Part shown: positions 12,858 through 20,044 of the stretch, piece after piece | How positions within the stretch are numbered: position 1 is the first letter of the stretch | Layout of the letters: each line of letters opens with the position of its first letter | Origin: JBHIAG01 sp046758465 | GTDB taxonomy: Bacteria > Acidobacteriota > Terriglobia > Acidiferrales > 2-02-FULL-67-57 | DNA length: 28,196 nucleotides | Direction: 5' to 3' | Assembly (NCBI GenBank): GCA_046758465.1 | Contig: JBHIAG010000016.1 | Span: forward strand, 1 to 28,196 | Made by a program: the position numbers and the translations under genes | Notes under the pieces: model-generated | The model's input: only the letters and a program-made list of their open reading frames with translations | Databases searched by the model: none | What the model was told of the DNA's origin: nothing

Positions 12858-12908
12858 ATGGCCAAGTGCGCGAAGAAGAAGGCCAAGAAGCGTAAGAAGA
12901 AGAAGTAG
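12858..12908 (+). CDS. Tiny Lys-rich basic peptide ORF (16 residues)
   Basis: ATG with AGGGAG (12845-12850) at 7-nt spacing, encoding MAKCAKKKAKKRKKKK and ending in TAG. Ten of 16 residues are Lys, with one Arg and one Cys. It is the best-supported ORF of a short unit that has its own near-consensus promoter at 12751 and a strong hairpin at 12943. All lysines use AAG, as expected in a high-GC genome. A polycationic peptide of this kind would bind nucleic acid or ribosomes; no family is recognised. Alternatively the unit is a small non-coding RNA of about 190 nt and the ORF is incidental. Confidence 0.5.
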   Translation: MAKCAKKKAKKRKKKK

Positions 12909-12942
12909 CACGCGACTTCAGGCTAACTGAACGATCCCACGT

Positions 12943-12973
12943 GAGGGGAGCCCGCCGCCAGGCGGCTCCCCTC
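12943..12973 (+). terminator. Strong hairpin, likely shared terminator of convergent units
   Basis: GAGGGGAGCC (12943-12952) pairs with GGCTCCCCTC (12964-12973), extended by GCC/GGC across a one-base bulge, with loop GCCA. It lies after the Lys-rich ORF on the plus strand and only 8 nt beyond the stop of the helicase gene on the minus strand. The following U run is weak (ACTTTTA on the plus side), so efficiency is uncertain. Confidence 0.65.
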
Positions 12974-12981
12974 ATGTACTT

Positions 12982-15900
12982 TTACGCACTTTCGGGTTTC
13001 TCCGCACTCCCGGAAGAAATTTCCCTCGAGAGCGGTGCCCGCGGCGTTCCCAGGATGCTGGAAGGGTCTTCGTAGACGGGGCAGAGCGGCCGGAAGTCGC
13101 AGTAGCGGCAGTGCTGGCCTGGCCGTGCCGAGAATTCTTGCGCGCGAATTTGCGCCGCTACCTCCGACACCTCCTCCAGCGCCTTCTCTTGCTGTTGCTC
13201 TGTGCGGGTGGTGGCAAAGGCCTGGTTCGTCGTAAGGTCATAGAGCACCAGCCGCACGGGTCGCAGCCCAAACACCCGCGCCGCCGCCGCCGCGTAGAGC
13301 GTGAGCTGCAAGCTCTGGTCGGCGTGGCGCTGCAAACGCGGCTGCCCAGTTTTGTACTCGATGATCTCCACCGTGCGCCCGCCAAACCGGTTCACCTGAT
13401 CCATGCGCCCGGTGATCTCCACGTCCTCCAGCGGCAACCGAAACGCTTTTTCCAGGTGCAACACGTCGATCTGTGCCGTGCGCTGCTGCTGGTAGAACCC
13501 AGCGAGCTGCTCGTGACCCGCCTGGCGGTACTCCTGCTCCTGATACGGGTCCGAGAAGCGGTTGCCGTTCAGCCGCCATTTCTGTTCGTAGATGTGTTCG
13601 AGTTCTTCGAACGGCAAATCCGGCCGCCGCGCGCGCTGGCGGAAGTACTCCGCCACCGTTTCGTGCATAATCTGCCCGAAAATCATGGCCGCCGAGGGCA
13701 CCGCGCGGATTTTCCATAGGTAGTGGAATTTGTACTTCAGCGGGCACCGCTGGTAGGTTTCGACGTGGCTGTGGCTGATTGCGAGTGGCTCCGGCAGCGC
13801 GGGCATCGGCGCGCGTGCCACCCACGTGGCTATCTGCGAGTAGCAGCGCGAAGCAGCGCGGCTGGCGGCGAACAGGGCCTCGCTCGCCAGCGGCTCGTCC
13901 GCGTCGGCCACGGGCAACGGCTCGGGCGCGAGCTGCTCGATGTGGCGTGCCACACGCGCGTCGCGCAGGATGTCTTCCAGAAACACGGACGGTTTTGACC
14001 GCCCGCCCCCGGTCAACAGCCACAGCCTGTCCCGCGTGCGCGTCCAGGCCACGTAGCAGAGACGTCGCTCTTCCTCGGTATGGAAGTCGCCACGCGGCAG
14101 GAGCTCTTTCATCAACTGTTCGGGAAAAACAAAGAGTTCCTTGCGCCGCACAGTGGGGAAGGCGCCACGGTTCAGCCGCAGCACAAACACGGAGTCAAAT
14201 TCCAGCCCTTTGGCCGCGTGCACGGTCATCAACTGCACGGCGCCGCCGCCCGTCTCTTCCGGCAGGGTGATTTCGCCGCCGGCTTCGATGAAGTAACCGA
14301 GGTACTCGATGAATTCATCCAAGTGCTCGGTCTGGCTGCGCTTCTCCTGCCACGCGCACAAAAATCCTCGGAAGCACTCGACGTAGGCGCGGTCGGGATC
14401 GGCCGCCAGCAACCGCAGCTCCAGCCGCTCGAGCAGGCGGTCGAACAGTTCTGTCGCGCTCAGCCGCGTGCGTTCCGCGCGCAACCCTTCGAGCAGCCGG
14501 AGCAACTCGCCCAGGCGCGTAGGCTCCGCGAGTACGCGCGGGTGGAGTGCCCGCACGGTCGCATAGAGCGACCTGCGCTCCTGGTGCATGCGCTCCACTA
14601 GCTCCTGCACCTGCGTGGACGTCAGGCCCCAGTGAGGGATCGCCAGCAGGCGCGCCAGGCTGATGGAGTCCTCGGGCGACTGGATGACCCGCAGATACGC
14701 CATGAGGTCACGCACCAGCGTGTTGCCGAGGATTGAAAGTCTGCGGATGACGAACGGGATGCCGGCCCGGGCCAGCGCCCGCACTAGATAGTCACGGTGG
14801 TGGTGCGAGCGGTACAGCACGGCGAATCGCCCGTAGGGAATTTGCTCGCGCGTGTGCAACGTCTCGATTTCGTGGGCGACGTAGGCGGCCTCTTGCAGCG
14901 GGTCGGCGACCTCAACCACTCGTACCTTCGGCCCCGGCGTGCGCGTCGCGCGCAGTACCTTGTCTGGCTCGTAGCGGTCGCGTCCATTCTGCTGGATGAG
15001 CTGTGTGGCCGCCGCCAGGATGCGTCCCGTGGAACGATAGTTGTTCACGAGCGACACGACGCGGTGAGCGGGGAATTTTTCGCTGAACTTGTGGAAGCTG
15101 CCAAACGACGCCCCGCGAAAGCGGTAGATGGCTTGGTCGTCGTCGCCCACCGCCATCAGGTTGCGGCGCGCCCCGGCAAGCAATGCAACCAATTCGATTT
15201 GCGCGATGTTCGTGTCCTGAAACTCATCCACCAGAATGAAGCGAAAGCGCTCTTGCCAGTGGGCGCGAACCTCCGCAGTGCGTTCGAGCAGCTGGACGGT
15301 GCGCAGCAGCAGGCCGCCAAACGTTACGTGGGCGTGGCTCCGCAGCAGCCGCTCGCTGGCGGCATACACGCGCGCGATTTCTTCCTGGCGCCGCACCTCT
15401 TCGGCGCGTGCGGTTCGTGTCTCCTCGTTGAGCAGTGCTTGTTCTTGCTCGAAGGTCGCCCGGAGTCCGGCGACGTAGTCGGCGTAGTCCTCTGGCGTCA
15501 CCAGCTCGTCCTGGCAGCGCGAGAAAAAGCGGCAAAACGCGTTCAGAAAGGCTCCCGGCTCGGATAACTTCTTGAAGAGGTCGAGCCCCAACTGCTCCAG
15601 CCGGCGCCGCAGGAAGATCCAGTAGTCAATGTCCTCCAGGATTTCGAACGGTTCGGTGTGCTGTTCGAGCAGCCGGCGACAGAAGGCGTGAAACGTACTC
15701 ACCCAAACACCCTCGCCCCGGGCGCCGACGGCGCGCACGATGCGGCTTTTCACCTCCGCGGCAGCCTTGTCCGTGAACGTAACGGCGAGGATGTTTTCTC
15801 CGCTGAGCTCAAGCTGGGTCTGGAGCAGCCAGCGGATGCGCTCGGTGATGACGCGCGTCTTGCCCGTCCCGGCACCCGCCACCACCAAGACGGGACCTTC

Positions 15901-15990
15901 CAGGTGCTCCACGGCAGCGCGTTGCTGCGGGTTGAGAGGGAAACGCCCAGAGCCGGCGGGAGCCTGCGCTGCCCCGGAAGAGGTCATCAT
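12982..15990 (-). CDS. Single-chain UvrD-type helicase with C-terminal Fe-S PD-(D/E)XK nuclease domain
   Basis: A 1002-residue superfamily-1A DNA helicase-nuclease, probably acting in double-strand-break processing. Helicase motifs are complete: Q motif LNPQQRAAV (19-27), Walker A GAGTGKT (39-45), TFTDKAA, DEFQD (255-259), GDDDQAIYRFRGA (282-294), VQLMTVHAAKGLEFD and EERRLCYVAWTRTRDRL. From about 735 there is a RecB/Cas4-type nuclease domain: C749 in YQRCPLKYKF, GRMDQVN (D864), EYKTGQ (E878, K880), and CRYCDFRPLC (C961, C964, C970). These four cysteines match the 4Fe-4S staple of AddB, AdnA/B and Cas4. It differs from plain UvrD/PcrA (about 720 residues, no nuclease). No AddA/AddB partner is in the window. 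SD-like AAGGA and AGGAT precede the ATG. Confidence 0.93.
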   Translation of the reverse strand: MMTSSGAAQAPAGSGRFPLNPQQRAAVEHLEGPVLVVAGAGTGKTRVITERIRWLLQTQLELSGENILAVTFTDKAAAEVKSRIVRAVGARGEGVWVSTFHAFCRRLLEQHTEPFEILEDIDYWIFLRRRLEQLGLDLFKKLSEPGAFLNAFCRFFSRCQDELVTPEDYADYVAGLRATFEQEQALLNEETRTARAEEVRRQEEIARVYAASERLLRSHAHVTFGGLLLRTVQLLERTAEVRAHWQERFRFILVDEFQDTNIAQIELVALLAGARRNLMAVGDDDQAIYRFRGASFGSFHKFSEKFPAHRVVSLVNNYRSTGRILAAATQLIQQNGRDRYEPDKVLRATRTPGPKVRVVEVADPLQEAAYVAHEIETLHTREQIPYGRFAVLYRSHHHRDYLVRALARAGIPFVIRRLSILGNTLVRDLMAYLRVIQSPEDSISLARLLAIPHWGLTSTQVQELVERMHQERRSLYATVRALHPRVLAEPTRLGELLRLLEGLRAERTRLSATELFDRLLERLELRLLAADPDRAYVECFRGFLCAWQEKRSQTEHLDEFIEYLGYFIEAGGEITLPEETGGGAVQLMTVHAAKGLEFDSVFVLRLNRGAFPTVRRKELFVFPEQLMKELLPRGDFHTEEERRLCYVAWTRTRDRLWLLTGGGRSKPSVFLEDILRDARVARHIEQLAPEPLPVADADEPLASEALFAASRAASRCYSQIATWVARAPMPALPEPLAISHSHVETYQRCPLKYKFHYLWKIRAVPSAAMIFGQIMHETVAEYFRQRARRPDLPFEELEHIYEQKWRLNGNRFSDPYQEQEYRQAGHEQLAGFYQQQRTAQIDVLHLEKAFRLPLEDVEITGRMDQVNRFGGRTVEIIEYKTGQPRLQRHADQSLQLTLYAAAAARVFGLRPVRLVLYDLTTNQAFATTRTEQQQEKALEEVSEVAAQIRAQEFSARPGQHCRYCDFRPLCPVYEDPSSILGTPRAPLSREISSGSAEKPESA

Positions 15991-16101
15991 ATCCTGAGAT
16001 CCTTCTCATCTTAGCTGACTGTGCAGCAAAAGTGTACCCCGCCTTCTCCGGGCACAATCGTCCAGGGAGCTCCTTCAGTCGAATCTCATTTTGGGAGTTC
16101 C

Positions 16102-16131
16102 TTGACCCGCAGCGGCGGCGAAACCTATAAT
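16102..16131 (+). promoter_or_regulatory. Sigma-70 promoter of the thiolase gene
   Basis: TTGACC (16102-16107), an 18-nt spacer, then a perfect TATAAT (16126-16131). The transcript would start near 16138 with a leader of about 20 nt, carrying GGGGGAAGGAG (16141-16151) before the ATG at 16159. Confidence 0.7.
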
Positions 16132-16158
16132 CGGTCGCGAGGGGGAAGGAGTCTTACT

Positions 16159-17337
16159 ATGGAAGCAGCCGTCATCTTGAGCGGTGTCCGGACGCCGATT
16201 GGAAAGTTTCTCGGTGGGTTGTCAAGTTTTTCGGCCATTGAATTGGGTGCCAAAGTCGTTGCCGAGGTGGTCAAGCGCGCTGGCGTCGACCCCGCACAGG
16301 TAGACGAAATCATTATGGGGAACGTGGTCTCGGCGGGGCTGGGGCAGAACCCGGCGCGCCAGGCCGGTCTCCGCGGTGGCCTACGCAACGAAGTCGCAGC
16401 GATGACGATCAACAAGGTTTGCGGTTCAGGCCTGAAGGCTGTGGGTCTGGCGGCCCAGGGCATCCAGACTGGCAACGCCACTGTGGTTGTCGCTGGCGGG
16501 ATGGAGTCAATGTCCAACTGCCCCTACTTGCTTCCGAAGGCGCGCGAGGGCTATCGCCTCGGCCATGGCCAGATGTTTGACTCGGTGATCACCGATGGTC
16601 TATGGGACGTCTACGAGGACTTCCATATGGGGATGACCGCCGAACTGGTGGCAGAGAAGTACAAGATTAGCCGCGAAGAGCAGGACAAGTTTGCGCTGGA
16701 AAGCCACCGGCGCGCGGTCGCCGCCACCAAAGAGTGTCTCTTCGAATCGCAGCTCCTCCCCATCGAAATCCCGCAGAAGAAGGGCGAACCCATCGTGCTC
16801 AAGAAGGATGAAGGCCCGCGCGAGGACACCTCGCTCCCAGCACTTGCCAAGCTCAAGCCCGTGTTCAAGAAGGGTGGCACCGTTACCGCCGGCAACGCGC
16901 CTGGCACCAACGACGGCGCGGCGGCACTGATCGTTACCTCGGAGAGCTGGGCGAAGAAGAATGGCAAGACACCGATGGCCCGCATCGTGGGCCAGGCCGT
17001 GAGCGGCGTCGAACCCAAGTGGGTGATGATGGCGCCGGTGACCGCCGTGCAACGGCTGGTCGAAAAGATTGGCTGGAAGCTCGCCGCGGTTGACCTCGTC
17101 GAGCTCAACGAAGCCTTTGCCGTGCAGGCGCTGGCCGTGATGCGCGAGTTGGGCCTCGGCCCGGCCAAGACCAATGTCAACGGTGGCGCCGTGGCTCTGG
17201 GCCATCCGATTGGCGCCAGCGGCGCCCGCATCCTGGTGACGCTGCTCCACGAACTGCAGCGGCGCAACGCCAAGCGCGGCATCGCAGCTCTCTGCCTGGG
17301 GGGTGGCAACGCCGTGGCCCTGGCGGTGGAGCGCTGA
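16159..17337 (+). CDS. Acetyl-CoA acetyltransferase (thiolase)
   Basis: A 392-residue cytoplasmic thiolase that condenses or cleaves acetoacetyl-CoA. The start at 16159 has a strong ribosome site, GGGGGAAGGAG, and a promoter upstream; the frame is open to 16021, but that part contains the promoter. Active-site residues: C88 in NKVCGSGLKA, H349 in LGHPIGASGARI and C379 in LCLGGGNAVA; NEAFAVQ and GGMESM are also present. Length and motifs agree with PhaA/AtoB-type enzymes. Whether it works in polyhydroxybutyrate, fatty-acid or isoprenoid metabolism cannot be told: no pathway partner is adjacent. It is followed by a DUF2007-like gene and recA on the same strand, with no obvious terminator between. 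Confidence 0.95.
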   Translation: MEAAVILSGVRTPIGKFLGGLSSFSAIELGAKVVAEVVKRAGVDPAQVDEIIMGNVVSAGLGQNPARQAGLRGGLRNEVAAMTINKVCGSGLKAVGLAAQGIQTGNATVVVAGGMESMSNCPYLLPKAREGYRLGHGQMFDSVITDGLWDVYEDFHMGMTAELVAEKYKISREEQDKFALESHRRAVAATKECLFESQLLPIEIPQKKGEPIVLKKDEGPREDTSLPALAKLKPVFKKGGTVTAGNAPGTNDGAAALIVTSESWAKKNGKTPMARIVGQAVSGVEPKWVMMAPVTAVQRLVEKIGWKLAAVDLVELNEAFAVQALAVMRELGLGPAKTNVNGGAVALGHPIGASGARILVTLLHELQRRNAKRGIAALCLGGGNAVALAVER

Positions 17338-17351
17338 GGACGGAATCCCGA

Positions 17352-17555
17352 TTGGACGTAGCCGAGCGTGTCGTGCGAGTTTGGCGGGGGTGGGATACAC
17401 TGCCGGCGCAGTTTCTGCGTGAGACTCTACTCAACAATGGCATTGACTGTTACCTCGACCGCGACGCGCGGCGTCTCGGCATGGGCATGAACGACCTGGG
17501 CCTCGGGGTGGCCGCCCGCAACCAAGACCGCGCGCCAACTCAGCGCGGATTGTGA
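17352..17555 (+). pseudogene. DUF2007-like small protein, probably frameshifted
   Basis: An open frame of 67 codons from a TTG at 17352, with AGGACGG about 10 nt upstream. The pattern AQFLRETLLNNGIDCYL followed by NDLGLGVAARNQDRA resembles DUF2007 putative signal-transducing proteins, which end in a RAREL-like helix. Here the frame leaves that pattern at DRA (about 17530, inside CGCGCG) and stops at 17555. One frame over it continues as RQLSADCETQMRRELDTAV and stops at 17608-17610, 11 nt before the recA start. A lost CG pair would explain this. It is either a young pseudogene or a sequence error. Function is unknown in the family. Confidence 0.5.
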
Positions 17556-17621
17556 GACCCAGATGCGCCGCGAGCTCGACACGGCCGTGGGCAGCGAATC
17601 ACAGGGCTGAAGGAGACGCCA

Positions 17622-18665
17622 ATGGCGGATGAGCGGAAGCGCCAGATTGACCTGGCGGTGAGTCAGATCGAGAAGCAATTTGGCAAGGGTTCGATTATGC
17701 GCCTGGGGACGAAGGGGGCGCTGGTGCCCGCGGATTTCATCCCCACCGGCTCGCTCGCGCTCGACGTGGCGCTTGGTGTCGGCGGCGTGCCCCGCGGCCG
17801 TGTGATCGAGATTTTTGGCCCGGAGGCCGGCGGCAAGACGACCTTGGCGCTGCATGTGGTCGCCGAAGCCCAGAAGCGCAACGGCAATGCTGTCTTCATT
17901 GATGCGGAGCACGCCATGGATGCCGGCTACGCCAAGAAGCTGGGCGTGGACACCGACAACTTGCTGGTCTCCCAGCCCGACTACGGTGAGCAGGCACTGG
18001 AAATCGCTGAAGCCCTCATCCGCTCAGGTGGGGTGGACGTGGTGGTGGTGGATTCGGTGGCTGCACTGGTTCCGCGCGCCGAACTGGAGGGCGAGATGGG
18101 GGATGCCCAGATGGGCTTGCAGGCGCGCCTCATGAGCCAGGCGATGCGGAAACTTTCCGGCATCGTATCCAAATCGAAAACCTGCCTCATCTTCATCAAC
18201 CAGGTGCGCGAGAAAATCGGGGTGATGTTTGGCAACCCGGAAACCACCCCCGGCGGCCGCGCCTTGAAGTTCTATTCCACCATCCGCCTCGACATTCGCC
18301 GCATCGCTTCCATCAAAGACGCCCAGCGTGTCATCGGCAGCCGCACCCGGGTCAAGGTCGTCAAGAACAAGATGGCGGCACCTTTCCGCGAGGCCGAGTT
18401 CGACCTTCTCTACGGCGAGGGCATCTCCCGCGAAGGCGACCTGCTCGACCTGGCCGCGATGCATGAGATTCTGGAAAAGAGCGGGGCTTGGTACTCCTTT
18501 AACGGTGAGCGCATCGGCCAGGGCCGCGAGCACGTGCGGCTGTTTTTGAAGGACAATACCGACGTGCGCGAAAAAATTGAGTTAGCGGTGCGGAAGAAAC
18601 TCGATCTGCCCATCCCGGCATCATTGGGCGAAGCTAGCAGTGGCCGCAGCCAAGCCCGCAGCTAG
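17622..18665 (+). CDS. recA: RecA recombinase
   Basis: A DNA-dependent ATPase for strand exchange, and co-protease in the SOS response. The 347-residue length is typical. The ATG at 17622 is preceded by AAGGAG. Motifs: SIMRLG, Walker A GPEAGGKTT (most RecA proteins have GPESSGKTT; the GxxxxGKT rule still holds), IDAEHAMDAGYAKKLGV, QPDYGEQALEI (Y where T or N is common), Walker B VVVVDSVAALVPRAELEGEM, and DNA-binding loops INQVREKIGVMFGNPETTPG. The C-terminus (LGEASSGRSQARS) is short and not acidic, unlike that of E. coli. I see no clear LexA-type operator upstream. It may be read through from the thiolase promoter. Confidence 0.98.
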   Translation: MADERKRQIDLAVSQIEKQFGKGSIMRLGTKGALVPADFIPTGSLALDVALGVGGVPRGRVIEIFGPEAGGKTTLALHVVAEAQKRNGNAVFIDAEHAMDAGYAKKLGVDTDNLLVSQPDYGEQALEIAEALIRSGGVDVVVVDSVAALVPRAELEGEMGDAQMGLQARLMSQAMRKLSGIVSKSKTCLIFINQVREKIGVMFGNPETTPGGRALKFYSTIRLDIRRIASIKDAQRVIGSRTRVKVVKNKMAAPFREAEFDLLYGEGISREGDLLDLAAMHEILEKSGAWYSFNGERIGQGREHVRLFLKDNTDVREKIELAVRKKLDLPIPASLGEASSGRSQARS

Positions 18666-18691
18666 GATTCCAGAAATTTTCCATAAATCCC

Positions 18692-18721
18692 TTGCTTCGC
18701 GGAGGAAGTCTCCCGTAGAAT
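18692..18721 (+). promoter_or_regulatory. Candidate promoter of the transpeptidase gene
   Basis: TTGCTT (18692-18697), an 18-nt spacer, then TAGAAT (18716-18721), lying between recA and the start at 18790. A ribosome site AAGGGGAG is at about 18770. Moderate match only. Confidence 0.4.
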
Positions 18722-18789
18722 TTCCTCTGCCTGCCGCGGCGCCAAGCGAACGAGAATGGGCTCGACCTCCAAGGGGAGTTTTTTGAGCT

Positions 18790-19905
18790 ATGGCGAAGCG
18801 ACGGTGGGTTCTGGCTGTGGTGATCGTGCTAGCGCTGCTGGGCGATTGCCTGCCAGGTTCCTTCCTTCCAAACGCCGACGCGGTTGTTGCCCCGCAAAAG
18901 AAAAAAAAGAGGACGAGAAGGCAGCGCCGCCGCAGCCCCTATCGCGTCCCCAGCTATACCAATCCCACCAAAAGTGACAAACTCGAGGGCGAAGACCTTG
19001 GGGTGCGCGCCATTGCCGCCCAGGCCCTCGGCCGGCTCAATGGCAGCGTGGTGGTGGTGGACGCCGACAGCGGGCGCGTCTTGACGATCGTCAATCAGAA
19101 ACTGGCGCTCTCGGCCGGCTTCAAGCCCTGTTCCACCATCAAGATTGCCGTCGCCCTCGGGGCACTCGCCGAAGGCCTGATCACCGGCGACACCCTCGTC
19201 CGGGTCTCCCGCTACAAGTCGCTGAACCTGGTCGAGGCACTCGCCTATTCCGACAACGCCTTCTTCGAGATCTTGGGCCGGAAGCTGGGCTTTGAAAAAG
19301 TTTCGGCCTACGCGCGCCTGCTCGGCTTTGGTGAACTCGCCGGCTATCTCGTCGAGGACGAGTATCCCGGCTCGTTTCCTTCGCGTCCCCCGCGCAACGG
19401 CGGTGTGGGACGGATGTCGAGCTTCGGCGAGGAGATCAAGGTGACACCGCTGCAACTGGCGGCGCTGATGGCAGCGTTTGCCAACGGCGGCAAGCTCTTT
19501 TATATGCACTACCCACGGGACGCCGAACAACTTGCGTCGTTCACCCCGCACATCAAACGCCACCTGCCGATCCAACGCTGGTTGCCCGAGTTGCGCGCGG
19601 GCATGGAAGCCGCCGTTCTCTACGGCACCGCGCGTGTCAGCGCCGAAGCTGAGGAGCGGATTCTGGGCAAGACCGGCACCTGCTCGGATGAAGGCGCCAA
19701 ACTGGGTTGGTTTTCTTCCTACGGTATGTTGCCCACGGGGCAGAAAATTGTGGTCGTGGTCCTTCTCCGTGGCGGGCGCATCATGGCCGGGGGTAAGGCG
19801 GCCGAAGTCGCCGGCGAGGTTTATCGTCGGCTGAGCGAAGAACAAGTCTTTGCCGACCGCCCGCGCACGCCGGCGGTGACCACGGTTGACGCCCAGCGGC
19901 CCTAG
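18790..19905 (+). CDS. Penicillin-binding protein transpeptidase-domain protein
   Basis: A 371-residue exported serine acyltransferase of the PBP/class D beta-lactamase fold. The N-terminal hydrophobic segment WVLAVVIVLALLGDCLPG is followed by a strikingly basic stretch (KKKKRTRRQRRR, 37-48). The three active-site motifs are present: SxxK as S115-TIK118, SxN as SDN at 154-156, and KTG at 294-296 in LGKTGTCS. It lacks the long N-terminal pedestal or glycosyltransferase domains of class A/B PBPs, so it may be a small D,D-transpeptidase or carboxypeptidase, or a penicillin-sensor-like protein. The residue before C20 is Asp, which does not fit a lipobox. AAGGGGAG lies upstream of the start. It may be monocistronic between recA and the S9 peptidase. 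Confidence 0.88.
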   Translation: MAKRRWVLAVVIVLALLGDCLPGSFLPNADAVVAPQKKKKRTRRQRRRSPYRVPSYTNPTKSDKLEGEDLGVRAIAAQALGRLNGSVVVVDADSGRVLTIVNQKLALSAGFKPCSTIKIAVALGALAEGLITGDTLVRVSRYKSLNLVEALAYSDNAFFEILGRKLGFEKVSAYARLLGFGELAGYLVEDEYPGSFPSRPPRNGGVGRMSSFGEEIKVTPLQLAALMAAFANGGKLFYMHYPRDAEQLASFTPHIKRHLPIQRWLPELRAGMEAAVLYGTARVSAEAEERILGKTGTCSDEGAKLGWFSSYGMLPTGQKIVVVVLLRGGRIMAGGKAAEVAGEVYRRLSEEQVFADRPRTPAVTTVDAQRP

Positions 19906-19996
19906 TCCGCTCGACGGTTTTCTCACTTCCACCCGCTACTGAACATCTACGAGGTTGTGGTAGGATTGCCCTCCCAGCGGCAACGATCGGGCGGCC

Positions 19997-20014
19997 GCCC
20001 CGAAGCCTCGGGGC
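19997..20014. repeat. Palindrome upstream of the S9 peptidase gene
   Basis: GCCCCGA (19997-20003) and TCGGGGC (20008-20014) pair around a 4-nt loop. It belongs to the same CCCGAAGC-TCGGG family as those inside ileS. It lies about 20 nt before the ribosome site of the gene at 20045 and could fold in the leader. Confidence 0.55.
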
Positions 20015-20044
20015 AGGTTGCGAATTCCTGAACGGGAGGGAACC

